Positions 26,951-38,385 of a stretch of DNA of 41,497 nt are shown here, one piece after another. The DNA lies in contig QFXJ01000010.1 of assembly GCA_003402375.1 (NCBI GenBank), forward strand, positions 1-41,497, in the 5' to 3' direction. The notes under the pieces are model-generated. The model was given only the letters and a program-made list of their open reading frames with translations. It was not told where the DNA came from and did no database searches. Within the stretch, counting starts at the first letter, position 1; every line of letters begins with the position of its first letter. This DNA is from Candidatus Nitrotoga sp. CP45 (GTDB lineage Bacteria; Pseudomonadota; Gammaproteobacteria; Burkholderiales; Gallionellaceae). Both the position numbers and the translations under genes were made by a program.

Positions 26951-27448
26951 TCACGAATGAGTCACCGTGGCGGCGCGATGGCGTGACGAAGCGGGTGTGT
27001 CGACCCCAAACCGAGGCGTCTTATGTGGAGTCTGTGAACGCTGTTCCGCTACGGCGGTCGGCTCAGCCAAATCCGTCAGGATCGGGCAATCTGGACGGTC
27101 ATTACCGTGGCAGTGATCGGCCAGGTGCTCGAGCGTTTGCGCCATCGCTTGTAATTCAGCGATCTTCACCTTCAGTCCGGCGACATGGGAGAGTGCCATC
27201 GCCTTGACGTCGGCGCTTGCGCGGTCACGGTCGCGCCACAAGATCAGTAGTGCCGAGATCTGTTCGACAGAAAAACCAAGATCGCGTGCGCGACGGATGA
27301 AGTGCAGGCTATGCACGTCTGGCAAGCTGTAATGTCGGTAGCCTGCATCAGAACGAATGGCTTTCGGGATCAAGCCAATCTGTTCGTAGTAGCGAATCAT
27401 CTTCGCCGAGACACCGGATAATTTGGCCGCTTGACCGATATTCATCAT
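26951..27448 (-). CDS. cueR: CueR-type copper-responsive MerR regulator
   Basis: The 165-residue protein has a MerR helix-turn-helix (MNIGQAAKLSGVSAKMIRYY), the winged part and a long dimer helix, then the metal loop C-HGNDRPD-C. Counted from the second Met, the metal cysteines fall at 112 and 120 and a serine at 77, as in E. coli CueR, and this favours a monovalent Cu(I)/Ag(I) sensor. A C-terminal tail of about 35 residues beyond the usual length contains PHKTPRFGVDTPASS and is unlike CueR. AGGAGGAG precedes the start. It likely drives the three 19-base-spacer promoters of the island. Confidence 0.92.
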   Translation of the reverse strand: MMNIGQAAKLSGVSAKMIRYYEQIGLIPKAIRSDAGYRHYSLPDVHSLHFIRRARDLGFSVEQISALLILWRDRDRASADVKAMALSHVAGLKVKIAELQAMAQTLEHLADHCHGNDRPDCPILTDLAEPTAVAEQRSQTPHKTPRFGVDTPASSRHRAATVTHS

Positions 27449-27495
27449 TTTCTCCTCCTAAGGGACTATTCAAATACTACCCGAAAACCGGGAGC

Positions 27496-28809
27496 TTACC
27501 TACGCGCCGATGCTTCTCCGGGCGAAAAGAACACATCGGCATGCAGGTCACCAGACCGCAACCCACTTGCCGTACAGATCTGCATAGCCGCTTCGACCAT
27601 CGGTGGTGGCCCGGCGACATAGGTTTTCCAGCCATCAAAATCCTGCAGTTCCTTGGCGACGGCATCGGTCACAAAGCCGGTGCGCCAGCGCGCACCCCAA
27701 GTAGCATCGGAGATGACGGGCGTGAAGGTCAGGTTGGGGTGCCGTTGCGCCAGACCCTCGGAATGGTTGACGAAATAGAGATCGCAGTCGCTGCGCGCGC
27801 CGAAATAGACATGGATGGGCTGCTTCATGTCACGTGCAATGGCCGCCTCGACGATCCCTTTGATCGGCGCAAGGCCCGAGCCGCCGGCGACGCACAGGAT
27901 CGGCCCGGCATGCTGCTCGCGCAGGTAGGAAGAGCCGAATGGCCCTTCGAGCAACACCGGATCGCCGAGCTTCAACAGCGCGTGGATGCGCTGGGTCGCG
28001 GCCCCACCCGGCACTCGGCGGATGTGGAATTCGAACGCTCGCTCGCCCGGCCCGCTTGCCATCGAATAGTCGCGAGTGGGAGCGCCCGGGAACGTGAGCC
28101 GAGCGTATTGGCCCGCCGTAAAGGCCAGCGGATCGGCGGCAAGCGGATCGGCCCGGTCGATGACGAGCTGGATATGCTTGATGTCGTGTGTAGCGTCCGC
28201 TATCGCTGTCACGCGGCAGTTTAGACGGCGGCGCGGATGGGATGGTGTCTCCTCGTCGCCGCCAAGCCAGGCGACGATCGCATTCGTTGTCGGGATTGCG
28301 CGGCAAGCGAGGATCAGCCCCTGCGCCTTCTCCTCGTCCGAGAGCGCGAAGCGGCTGTGATCGAGAAGATCGACCTCGCCGCTGACGAGGCGCGACTTAC
28401 AGGACCCGCACCGGCCAGAGCGGGAATCATGCGGATAGGAGATACCGTCGGCGAGCGCCGCTTCCAGAATTGTGACGCCCTCCGGCACCGTGATGGTGCG
28501 TCCGGCCTGGCGTATATTGACATTTTTCGTCATGGCGCGCGCTCCGGTGTTATTGGACAGACCGAGTGCCGCAGTCAGGCCCGGTTTTTGCGACAGGAAC
28601 GTGCCGTAGAAGACCTTCTCACCAACCAAGGTGATCGGTGCGACACGCACACCGGTGCGCGACTTGGCTTCCGCCATGATCTTGGGGTCGGAGAGATCGC
28701 GTTCTTCGAACGCGATCTCCTCTCTCTTCAGCCAAGCCTTCAGCGCCCAACAGTCAGGGCAAGTCGGTGTCGTGTAGATGATTACTTTGGGATGAGATGC
28801 GCTAGCCAT
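27496..28809 (-). CDS. Glutaredoxin-[2Fe-2S] ferredoxin-FAD/NAD(P) reductase fusion protein
   Basis: One 437-residue chain holds three modules. Residues 1 to about 85 are glutaredoxin-like, with a CPDC active site (C17, C20). About 93-180 is a plant-type ferredoxin, with RCGSC (C134, C137) and C169. About 195-437 is a ferredoxin-reductase fold, with RDYSMASGP near 248 (FAD), CVAGGSGLAPIKG near 305 (NAD(P)) and VAGPPPMVEAA near 395. The first ferredoxin cysteine is serine (S129). The combination suggests NAD(P)H-driven electron flow to a thiol or copper-linked target; the substrate is unknown. Met93 (ATG 28533) has GGAG eight bases upstream and could give a separate ferredoxin-reductase. The gene sits between copA and cueR. 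AAGGAGG lies five bases before ATG 28809. Confidence 0.82.
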   Translation of the reverse strand: MASASHPKVIIYTTPTCPDCWALKAWLKREEIAFEERDLSDPKIMAEAKSRTGVRVAPITLVGEKVFYGTFLSQKPGLTAALGLSNNTGARAMTKNVNIRQAGRTITVPEGVTILEAALADGISYPHDSRSGRCGSCKSRLVSGEVDLLDHSRFALSDEEKAQGLILACRAIPTTNAIVAWLGGDEETPSHPRRRLNCRVTAIADATHDIKHIQLVIDRADPLAADPLAFTAGQYARLTFPGAPTRDYSMASGPGERAFEFHIRRVPGGAATQRIHALLKLGDPVLLEGPFGSSYLREQHAGPILCVAGGSGLAPIKGIVEAAIARDMKQPIHVYFGARSDCDLYFVNHSEGLAQRHPNLTFTPVISDATWGARWRTGFVTDAVAKELQDFDGWKTYVAGPPPMVEAAMQICTASGLRSGDLHADVFFSPGEASARR

Positions 28810-28875
28810 GACGGCCTCCTTAATCTTGTGTTGATGTTCAGTTAGGCGGCACTTCGGCCCTGGATCAATGCTGGT

Positions 28876-31410
<2,535 letters not shown>

Positions 31411-31444
31411 TGAATTACTCCTTGAATGTAATGTTGAAGAGCAA

Positions 31445-31475
31445 AGCTTAAAGCTTCCCACGATAGGAAGGTCAA
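31445..31475 (-). promoter_or_regulatory. CueR-type promoter/operator for copA
   Basis: On the - strand: -35 TTGACC (31470-31475), a 19-base spacer beginning TTCC and containing GGGAAG, and -10 TAAGCT (31445-31450). The dyad CTTCC..GGAAG is the classic CueR box. It lies 35 bases upstream of the copA start and close to the end of the outer-membrane factor gene. Confidence 0.82.
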
Positions 31476-31489
31476 GGCCTGTGGGTGAT

Positions 31490-32965
31490 TTATTTTGCAA
31501 AGCGCAAGTTTGACATGCCGTGGGCTCCGCCGCAGTCTTGATCGGCTGCCTGCGCGCAAATCTCCCAGCCGCCGCCCAGCGCCTTGTAGATACTGACAAC
31601 GGCAAGCCGCTGGTTGGTGCGAGCGACTGCCAGCGCACGCCGGCTTGCAAAGCCGGACCGTTCGGCTTCGAGCACCTCCAGGTAGAGGCCTTCACCTTCC
31701 GAAAACCGCACCCGAGCAAGACGAGCTGCCTCGCGATTTGCCGCTGACTCAAGCATACGCAGCCCAAGCGTGCTGCCCGCGGCGCCATAGGCCTTGAAGG
31801 CATCATCTGTTTCCTGTAGTGCGCGCAACACGGTCTGGTCGTAGACGATCAACGCCTCTTTGGTGCGTGCCTCGCTGGCGGCGATCCGGGCGCGCACGCG
31901 CCCGGTATCGAGAAGAGACCAGCGAATGACCGGGCTGAGGAAGCCGGACAGCGCTCCAGCGCCACTTATCGCATTGAGACTCCCCGCAACGAGCCCGATC
32001 GAACCTTGCACCTGTACCTCGGGGTAGAGACCGGCCGTCTCTACCCCAATCCGGGCGGTCGCCGCAGCGAGGGTCCGTTCGGCCGCCGCAATATCGGCGC
32101 GCCGTGAGAGGAGTGCAGCGGGGTCGTCCACGGCGATCGTTCGAACTGCCAGCGCTTCATGCGCAGGCGTGGCAACTGGTGGTCTGAACGTCTGAGGCGT
32201 TTCGCCAAGGAGGATGGCCAGTGCGTTGGCGGAAGCCGCGCGGCGGCGCTCCAGTTCGGGAGCAGCCACCTCGATATTGCGCAACAATGCCTCGGCACGG
32301 AGCCGGTCGAATTCGCTGGCAGAACCGGCGTTCACGAGACGTTCGACCAGGCCCAAGCTTTCGCGCTGGCTTTGGCTGATGTCGGCGACGACAGCGAGTT
32401 CAGCCTCGATACCGCGTAGCTCGGACCAGGTGGCGGCCACCGCAGCAGCGACGCCCGCCTGCACACCGCGCAACAGCGCCTCGCGGGAGCCCGCTTGCGC
32501 CTGAGCCGCCTCCACCGATCGCCGCACGCGGCCAAAGAGATCGATTTCCCAGGAAGCGTCGACCGCGCCGCGATAGATTTCGATCTGACGCGGCGGGCCA
32601 AGCCGCGTCTCGACTTCACCCCGACGGCGGTTCTCATAGCTGAGAGCGGGTCCTCCGCGCGGCAGGAAGCTCTGACGGTTCTCGCGCAGCATGGCCTTGG
32701 CCTCTTCGAGCCGCGCGGCAGCGATGCCGATGTCAAGGTTCGCCGCGAGCGCCCGCTGGATCAAGGCGGTCAGCGCCGGATCGTCGAAGGCTCGCCACCA
32801 CGCCACCTCGACGGCTCCCGAGCCGAGACCCGCAGGTGGCTCGCCGAAGCTGGCGGGAAACTGCGACGAAGGCAGAGGCGGTGAGTAGTTGGGGCCCACC
32901 GCCGCGCATCCGGCCAGGATGAGCGCACTCAGGTGGAGCAGAACTGCTTGATAGGGATTTCTCAT
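31490..32965 (-). CDS. RND efflux outer-membrane factor (OprM/NodT family lipoprotein)
   Basis: The 491-residue lipoprotein has its lipobox cysteine at residue 20 (LAGC), then the family opening VGPNYSPP. Two homologous halves follow, with helical segments such as [18 protein letters not shown] and [18 protein letters not shown], matching TolC-like outer-membrane factors. It forms the exit duct for the pump. The ATGA overlap with the pump gene (32962-32965) shows cotranscription. Its end lies 15 bases from the copA promoter. Confidence 0.92.
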   Translation of the reverse strand: MRNPYQAVLLHLSALILAGCAAVGPNYSPPLPSSQFPASFGEPPAGLGSGAVEVAWWRAFDDPALTALIQRALAANLDIGIAAARLEEAKAMLRENRQSFLPRGGPALSYENRRRGEVETRLGPPRQIEIYRGAVDASWEIDLFGRVRRSVEAAQAQAGSREALLRGVQAGVAAAVAATWSELRGIEAELAVVADISQSQRESLGLVERLVNAGSASEFDRLRAEALLRNIEVAAPELERRRAASANALAILLGETPQTFRPPVATPAHEALAVRTIAVDDPAALLSRRADIAAAERTLAAATARIGVETAGLYPEVQVQGSIGLVAGSLNAISGAGALSGFLSPVIRWSLLDTGRVRARIAASEARTKEALIVYDQTVLRALQETDDAFKAYGAAGSTLGLRMLESAANREAARLARVRFSEGEGLYLEVLEAERSGFASRRALAVARTNQRLAVVSIYKALGGGWEICAQAADQDCGGAHGMSNLRFAK

Positions 32966-35900
32966 GACGTGCTCTCCTCCATGCGCGGCTTAGCGCTTGT
33001 CCTCTGCCGCTCGAAGCGGGCCGACAGGCCGCGCATCACCACATAAAAAACCGGCGTCAGGAATAATCCAAACAGCGTCACGCCGAGCATGCCTGCGAAG
33101 ACCGCGATTCCCATGGCTTGGCGCATCTCAGCCCCAGCGCCGGTGGCCAGTACCAGTGGAACGACGCCGGCGATGAAGGCGAGTGAGGTCATCAGGATGG
33201 GCCGCAGCCGCAGTCGGCACGCCTCGATGACCGCGTCCTGCGCGCTTGATCCTTCGGCTTCGCGGTTGCGTGCGAACTCGACGATGAGGATCGCGTTCTT
33301 AGCGGCCAAACCAACGAGTACGATAAGCCCGATCTGGACGAAGACGTTGTTGTCGCCGCCCACCAGCCAGACGCCCATGATTGCGCTCAGCAGACACATC
33401 GGCACGATCATCAGAACCGCCAAGGGCAGCAGCCAGCTGTTGTATTGCGCGGCGAGGATGAGATAGGCCAGCAGCACGCACAGCGGGAAGATGAACAACG
33501 CCGAATCTCCGGCCAGCTTTTGCTGGTAGGTGAGGTCAGTCCATTCGAAACTCATGCCTTCAGGCAGGACCTCCTTCGCCAGGCGCTCCATGACCGCAAC
33601 CGCCTGCCCCGAACTGACGCCCCCCATTGCGCCGCCCGAGATGTCGGCCGAGGGGTAGCCGTTGTAGTGAATTACGCGATCCGGACCGGAACTCGGCGTG
33701 ACGGTGACAAACGAGGACAAAGGCAGCATATCTCCGGCCGCATTGCGCACTTGCAATCGGCCGATAGCTTCGGCCTGCATGCGGTGGTCCGCATCGGCTT
33801 GGGCCGTCACCTTGTAGGTGCGGCCGAAGCGGTTGAAGTCGTTGACATAGAGGGAGCCGAGATAGACCTGGAGCGACTCGAATACATCCGCGAGACGAAC
33901 CCCCTGGGCCTTGACCTGGGTTCGATCAATGGCGACCTCGAGCTGCGGTGCATTGACGTCAAAGCTGGTCATAAGCCCGGCTACCTGTCCCGACTCGGTG
34001 GCTTTCGTCATCAGGATCTGGGTCTGCTGGACCAGGGCATCGAGCCCGGCGCCGCCGCGATCCTCGACCAGCATCTTGAAGCCGCCGGTCACGCCCAGGC
34101 CAGGCACCGGTGGCGGCGGGAACACGCCGAGGAAGCCGTCGGGGATGCTGGCGAACTTCGCTTGCAGGCGCCCGGCGATCGCGGTCGCGCTGAGATGAGG
34201 CGTCGTGCGATCCTTGAACGGGTCGAGCATGACGAACATGACCGCGGCGTTCGGCACGTTGACGAAGCCGTTGATCGACAGTCCAGGGAACGCAACAACG
34301 CTTTCGACGCCAGGTTCAGCCAGTGCGATCTTCGACATCTGCTTGGAGACGGCGTCAGTGCGATCAAGCGATGCCGAGTTGGGTAACTTTGCGATCCCCA
34401 CCAGATAATATTTGTCCTGCATCGGCACGAAGCCCGGCGGGACGGCCTTGAACCCGAAGAAGGTCAGTGCGAGAAGCCCGCCGTAAACTATAAGCGCCAC
34501 CCCGCTGACCCGCACGAGCTTGCGGACCGTGTTGCCATAGGCGTCCGGTGCACGCTGGAACGGCCGACTAAGCACCTGAAATAAGCGATCAGCACGGCCA
34601 CGCAGGCTGCGCTGGTCACGCACGAACCCAACCCGGCTTGGCCGCAACAACATTCCGGCAAGCGCCGGGCTGAGCGTGAGCGAATTGACCGCCGACAGAA
34701 TCGTCGAGATGGCGATCGTGAGCGCAAACTGGCGATAGAACTCACCCTGCAGACCACTCAGGAAGGCGGTCGGGATGAAAACGGCGGCGAGCACCGAGGT
34801 GATCGCGATGATCGGACCGGTGACCTCTTCCATGGCGCGCCTGGCGGCTTGAGCGGGTTCCTCGCCATTTTCGATGTGCCGTTCCACGTTCTCGACCACG
34901 ACGATTGCGTCGTCGACGACGATGCCGATCGACAGCACCAGACCAAACAACGACAAGGTGTTGAGCGAGAAGCCCATCAGATGCATGACGGCGAAGGTGC
35001 CGATCAGCGACACCGGCACTGCCATAAGGGGGATGAGCGAAGCCCGCCAGTTGCGCAGGAACAGCACCACCACGATGACGACGAGAAGGATCGCCTCCAG
35101 CAGGGTGGTTGCCACCGACTCCAGCGAGGCACGGACAAAGACCGTCGGGTCATAGGCGATGCGTGAGCTGAGTCCGGCCGGGAAGCTGCCTTCAAGCCGC
35201 TGCATGGTGGTCCGCACCGACTGCGCAACGTCGAGTGCATTGGCGCCCGGGCTCTGAACGATCTGCAGCGCGACGGCGGACTCGCCGTCAAGCAGGCTGC
35301 GCAGTGCGTAGGCATCGGCCCCCATCTCGATGCGGGCGACATCGCGCAAGCGCGTCACCTGGCCGTCGCCGCCCGTGCGAATGATGATCTCGCCGAACTG
35401 CTTCTCGTCGGTCAACCGCCCGAGCGTGTTCACCGTCACCTGGAATGCGGCACTGGAATTGGGCGCCTGGCCGACGGAACCGGCCGCCACCTGCACGTTC
35501 TGCTCGCGCACCGCGGCAATCACGTCTCCAGCCGTCAACCCTCGTGCGGCGATCAGGCTCGGATCGAGCCAGAGCCGCATACTGTATTCGCCAGCGCCCC
35601 AAACCAGAACGTCGCTCACCCCCAGGATGCGGGACAGCTCATCGCGCACCTGAAGGTAGGCGTAGTTCGAAATGTAGAGAGGGTCGTAGCGTTTGTCGGG
35701 CGACAGCAGGTGAACCACCATCAGGATGTCCGGCGAGGTCTTCTGCGTGACGACGCCCTGGCGCTGCACCTCTTCCGGCAAACGTGGCAGCGCGCGCGAG
35801 ACCCGGTTTTGCACTTGGATCTGTGCCATATCGGCATTCGTCCCCTGAGCGAAAGTGACGGTCAGGACCATTCGGCCATCGGTTGCTGATTGCGACGACA

Positions 35901-36138
35901 TGTACAGCATGCCCTCGACCCCGGTGATCGCCTGCTCGAGTGGCGCTGCCACCGTTTCAGCGATCACCTTGGGATTGGCGCCCGGGTACGAGGCGGTCAC
36001 TTGCACGGTCGGCGGCGTCACCGCCGGATACTCGCTGAGTGGCAATTGGAAGAAGGCAACAATGCCGGCGATCATCATCAGAACCGAGAGGACGATGGCA
36101 AAGATCGGGCGATCGATGAAGAAACATGGGAAAGTCAT
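32962..36138 (-). CDS. HAE1-type RND efflux pump permease
   Basis: The 1058-residue protein starts with the RND N-terminus FPCFFIDRPIFAIVLSV and has two large periplasmic loops and 12 membrane segments. GIVVDDAIVVVENV (the paired aspartates near 408-409) and GLAAKNAILIVEFA (lysine near 945) supply the proton-relay residues of the hydrophobe/amphiphile class. It resembles MexF/AcrB-like pumps and lacks the methionine-pair copper track expected of CusA, so organic substrates are more likely than copper itself. The adaptor gene before and the outer-membrane gene after each overlap it by four bases. Confidence 0.92.
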   Translation of the reverse strand: MTFPCFFIDRPIFAIVLSVLMMIAGIVAFFQLPLSEYPAVTPPTVQVTASYPGANPKVIAETVAAPLEQAITGVEGMLYMSSQSATDGRMVLTVTFAQGTNADMAQIQVQNRVSRALPRLPEEVQRQGVVTQKTSPDILMVVHLLSPDKRYDPLYISNYAYLQVRDELSRILGVSDVLVWGAGEYSMRLWLDPSLIAARGLTAGDVIAAVREQNVQVAAGSVGQAPNSSAAFQVTVNTLGRLTDEKQFGEIIIRTGGDGQVTRLRDVARIEMGADAYALRSLLDGESAVALQIVQSPGANALDVAQSVRTTMQRLEGSFPAGLSSRIAYDPTVFVRASLESVATTLLEAILLVVIVVVLFLRNWRASLIPLMAVPVSLIGTFAVMHLMGFSLNTLSLFGLVLSIGIVVDDAIVVVENVERHIENGEEPAQAARRAMEEVTGPIIAITSVLAAVFIPTAFLSGLQGEFYRQFALTIAISTILSAVNSLTLSPALAGMLLRPSRVGFVRDQRSLRGRADRLFQVLSRPFQRAPDAYGNTVRKLVRVSGVALIVYGGLLALTFFGFKAVPPGFVPMQDKYYLVGIAKLPNSASLDRTDAVSKQMSKIALAEPGVESVVAFPGLSINGFVNVPNAAVMFVMLDPFKDRTTPHLSATAIAGRLQAKFASIPDGFLGVFPPPPVPGLGVTGGFKMLVEDRGGAGLDALVQQTQILMTKATESGQVAGLMTSFDVNAPQLEVAIDRTQVKAQGVRLADVFESLQVYLGSLYVNDFNRFGRTYKVTAQADADHRMQAEAIGRLQVRNAAGDMLPLSSFVTVTPSSGPDRVIHYNGYPSADISGGAMGGVSSGQAVAVMERLAKEVLPEGMSFEWTDLTYQQKLAGDSALFIFPLCVLLAYLILAAQYNSWLLPLAVLMIVPMCLLSAIMGVWLVGGDNNVFVQIGLIVLVGLAAKNAILIVEFARNREAEGSSAQDAVIEACRLRLRPILMTSLAFIAGVVPLVLATGAGAEMRQAMGIAVFAGMLGVTLFGLFLTPVFYVVMRGLSARFERQRTSAKPRMEESTS

Positions 36139-37301
36139 TGCGTGGCTCCTGAGGTTTGCGGCACCGCAATGGGCGTACCGTCAATCGCGGCTGACTGTGG
36201 CGTGACCAGCATACCCGGGCGCACCAGCCCCTTGACGACGATGCGCTCGCTCGGCTGCAGACCTTGCTCGATCACGCGCAAACCGTCGACCACCGGGCCA
36301 AGCTCGACGGGCCGGTATTCCGTCTTGTCGCCTTTGCCGACGACGAGCACATAGCGGCGGCCCTGATCGGTGCCAATCGATTGATCCGAGACCAGAACCC
36401 TGGCTTGCGGCGCTCCGGTCTCCAGTTTGACCTTGGCAAAAAGACCGGGCGTCAATTCTCCATCGGGGTTGTCGACAACAGCGCGGATACGCACCGTTCC
36501 TGTCCCACGATCGGCGGTGTTGGAGAGGAAGTTGACACGGCCGAGCCGCGAATACGTCTTGTCGGTGAGCAGTGCCACCATGACCTTAGCCGCCTGTGAC
36601 CCCTGCGGATCAGCGTTGGCTCGGCCTGCGGCGAGTGATCGCAAATACGTGCGTTCGTCGACATCGAAATATACATGGAGCGGATCGATCGAGACGATCG
36701 TCGTGAGTGCCGTAACACCACTGGCGACGTAGTTGCCCTCGGTGACGAGGGCTTGACCGACGCGTCCGCTTATCGGCGCCGTGATGCGCGTAAAACTCAG
36801 GTCCAAATGCGCAGCATCCAGAGCTGCCTTGGCGGCGTCGACCTGTGCTTTGCGCGCATTCAGCGAGGCGGTTGCGGTGTCGAGGCGATCACGAGCGACG
36901 ATCTTTTGGGCGAACAGTTGTTCGGCTCGCGCATGTTCCGCCTGGGCCAGCAACGATGCCGCTTCAGCCTCGCGCAGGCGCGCCGTCGCGCCGGTCAGGG
37001 CGGCTTGGAACACCCGTGGATCAATGAGAAAGAGCCTGCGGCCCTTCTCAACGAAGCGTCCCTCGGGCACGCTCACATCTTGAATGTAGCCGGCGACCCG
37101 CGGGCGCAGCTCAACCCGCTTGACCGCAGTCAGCGAGCCGGTGAACTCGACAAATGGCGTCACCGGGCGAACAATCACCTCGGCCACCGGAACGCCGAGT
37201 GGCTTTGCGGGAACTTTAGAGGGCACCGTCTCCTTGCATCCGGCGATAGCGAGCGCGACGCTTATCGCCGCAGTGATCAAGGTTACGCGTTTGATTTTCA
37301 T
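36135..37301 (-). CDS. RND efflux periplasmic adaptor (membrane fusion protein)
   Basis: The 388-residue lipoprotein has its lipobox cysteine at residue 22 (IAGC). Biotinyl-lipoyl halves (RPRVAGYIQDV..VEKGRRLFLIDP and ITAPISGRVGQALV) flank an alpha hairpin from about 95 to 165, and the beta barrel ends near 290 (TPGLFAKVKL). It links the pump to the outer-membrane factor. It is the first gene of the pump operon and lies 63 bases downstream of a CueR-type promoter, so copper probably induces the whole pump. Confidence 0.93.
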   Translation of the reverse strand: MKIKRVTLITAAISVALAIAGCKETVPSKVPAKPLGVPVAEVIVRPVTPFVEFTGSLTAVKRVELRPRVAGYIQDVSVPEGRFVEKGRRLFLIDPRVFQAALTGATARLREAEAASLLAQAEHARAEQLFAQKIVARDRLDTATASLNARKAQVDAAKAALDAAHLDLSFTRITAPISGRVGQALVTEGNYVASGVTALTTIVSIDPLHVYFDVDERTYLRSLAAGRANADPQGSQAAKVMVALLTDKTYSRLGRVNFLSNTADRGTGTVRIRAVVDNPDGELTPGLFAKVKLETGAPQARVLVSDQSIGTDQGRRYVLVVGKGDKTEYRPVELGPVVDGLRVIEQGLQPSERIVVKGLVRPGMLVTPQSAAIDGTPIAVPQTSGATQ

Positions 37302-37363
37302 TATTTTGCCTTTCGCGACTGGCGTCGACTTGGTTTTATTGAGCCGAAATAGCTCCCGTTGCA

Positions 37364-37394
37364 GTTATCCGGCTTCCCACGCTTGGAAGGTCAA
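37364..37394 (-). promoter_or_regulatory. CueR-type promoter/operator for the RND efflux operon
   Basis: On the - strand: -35 TTGACC (37389-37394), a 19-base spacer starting TTCC and containing GGGAAG, and -10 GATAAC (37364-37369). Its left half is nearly the same as the copA box. It lies 40 bases from the cut end of the relaxase fragment, so the promoter sits right at a rearrangement junction. Confidence 0.78.
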
Positions 37395-37433
37395 GCGTTT
37401 TTTTGGATGCGAGAATTTCGTTGCAGAGATAAG

Positions 37434-37775
37434 CGTGTGTGGGTTGTCGGTGTTCCAGTGGTTCACATTTATCCAGTCCAGGCGGCTTCCCAGGTCGGCT
37501 TCCATGCGGCCCATCAGCGGGGGTAGGTGCGCAGGTCGTCGAGCTGCTCGGCATCCTCGGGCGAGACGATGAGGCGGAACTGGTGCCGGTCTTCCCGGCC
37601 GCGTTCCTCGAAAGCGGGCAAGTCGGCCCTTAGGCCTGGCCGATGTCCTGCTCGCGGCCGACACCTTCGGGCTCGATGTAGCGTAGGTGCGTGTAGTCGA
37701 GCGCGCCCCAGCCTGTTTGAGGTACACGAGCCACACCTTGACCGTGTCACGCCGGGAGGTCTTGATAGCGACTGC
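37434..37775 (-). pseudogene. Frameshifted fragment of a conjugative relaxase (VirD2-like, DUF3363 type)
   Basis: Three - strand frames together give a recognisable relaxase N-terminus: VKVWLVYLKQAGA, then HLRYIEPEGVGREQDIGQA in another frame, then FEERGREDRHQFRLIVSP followed by EDAEQLDDLR, and lastly GRMEADLG..DWINVNHWNTDNPHT. The order and motifs match relaxases of IncP-like and ICE elements. At least three frame changes and stops break it. It ends within the three-histidine metal motif (after NPHT), so the nuclease is inactive. It marks decayed conjugative DNA. Confidence 0.6.
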
Positions 37776-37839
37776 CCGGTGAAGTGCACCGCCACATGGC
37801 GCCACGCCCCAGACGTGATCCAGGTGTCTTTCCCGGCTT

Positions 37840-38157
37840 GAACTTGATACACAGCTCCTTGACCGTGGGTACCTTACGCGCATGAGCCTTGTCGCCGCCA
37901 GGATCGCCGCCCCGGCGAACCTCAGCCAGCCAGTTCTGGGCAAGCGAGCGGACCTGTTCGACGGTCAGTTCCACGTACAAGCCTAAAGCGGACTTACGCC
38001 GTTCACCGGCATTCGTGCGGTACTACAGCATGAACATCTTGCAACCTGCTGGTGTAATCTTGCACAGGAAACCATGCACCATGGTATCGCGCAGTTCGAC
38101 GGGCTCCTGGGGTTGTGCCGCATCGACTGCGGACTTGGTGATCTTAATCTTGGCCAT
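37840..38157 (-). pseudogene. Integrase (tyrosine recombinase) N-terminal remnant with amber stop
   Basis: From ATG 38157 the frame reads MAKIKITKSAVDAAQP..LRDTMVHGFLCKITPAG and is cut at codon 45 by TAG (38023-38025), where relatives have glutamine in FMLQYR. The frame then continues without shift through YRTNAGERR, LTVEQVRSLAQNWLAEVRRG and TVKELCIKF to 37840, where homology ends. This is the arm-binding (DUF4102-like) and start of the core-binding part of a phage/ICE integrase; the catalytic domain is gone. A single CAG to TAG change would explain the stop. Confidence 0.72.
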
Positions 38158-38334
38158 GACGACTCTTAGAGAAACCTCGATTCCCAAGTGTCGGCTGGGA
38201 GCCAAGCTAAGGAAAAGCTGAGCGGGCTGTGGAAAGCCCCGGCATATGGTGAACCCGCTTGTTCCTGGGAGAAAGTCGCTGTGGCAAACCTCAGCGAACG
38301 TCAGTCAAATTCGGTGCTGACGTTATGGTGAAAT

Positions 38335-38364
38335 AAAAAATCCCGGCGAAACCCGGGATTTTTT
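38335..38364. terminator. Bidirectional rho-independent terminator downstream of sodB
   Basis: A six-A run and TCCCGG (38335-38346) pair perfectly with CCGGGA and a six-T run (38353-38364) around CGAAAC. It can end sodB on the - strand and any + strand transcript. It also marks the return to backbone sequence right of the island. Confidence 0.88.
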
Positions 38365-38385
38365 ATTTTGCGTAAGCTTTAAAAA

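Noticed and set aside
28237-28845. 202-codon + strand frame opposite the redox fusion gene
   Set aside because: Antisense shadow; the - strand frame has clear domains and a ribosome binding site.
31411-31806. Upstream extension of the copA open frame to 976 codons
   Set aside because: It overlaps the outer-membrane factor gene, lies upstream of the CueR promoter, and ATG 31410 has a good ribosome binding site and a normal CopA N-terminus.
33445-34386. 313-codon + strand frame opposite the RND pump
   Set aside because: Antisense shadow of the pump gene in GC-rich DNA.
38160-38334. Attachment site matching the left island edge
   Set aside because: No direct repeat shared with 26300-26400 could be found by eye; only a small GGGCT/AGCCC hairpin near 38224-38239.
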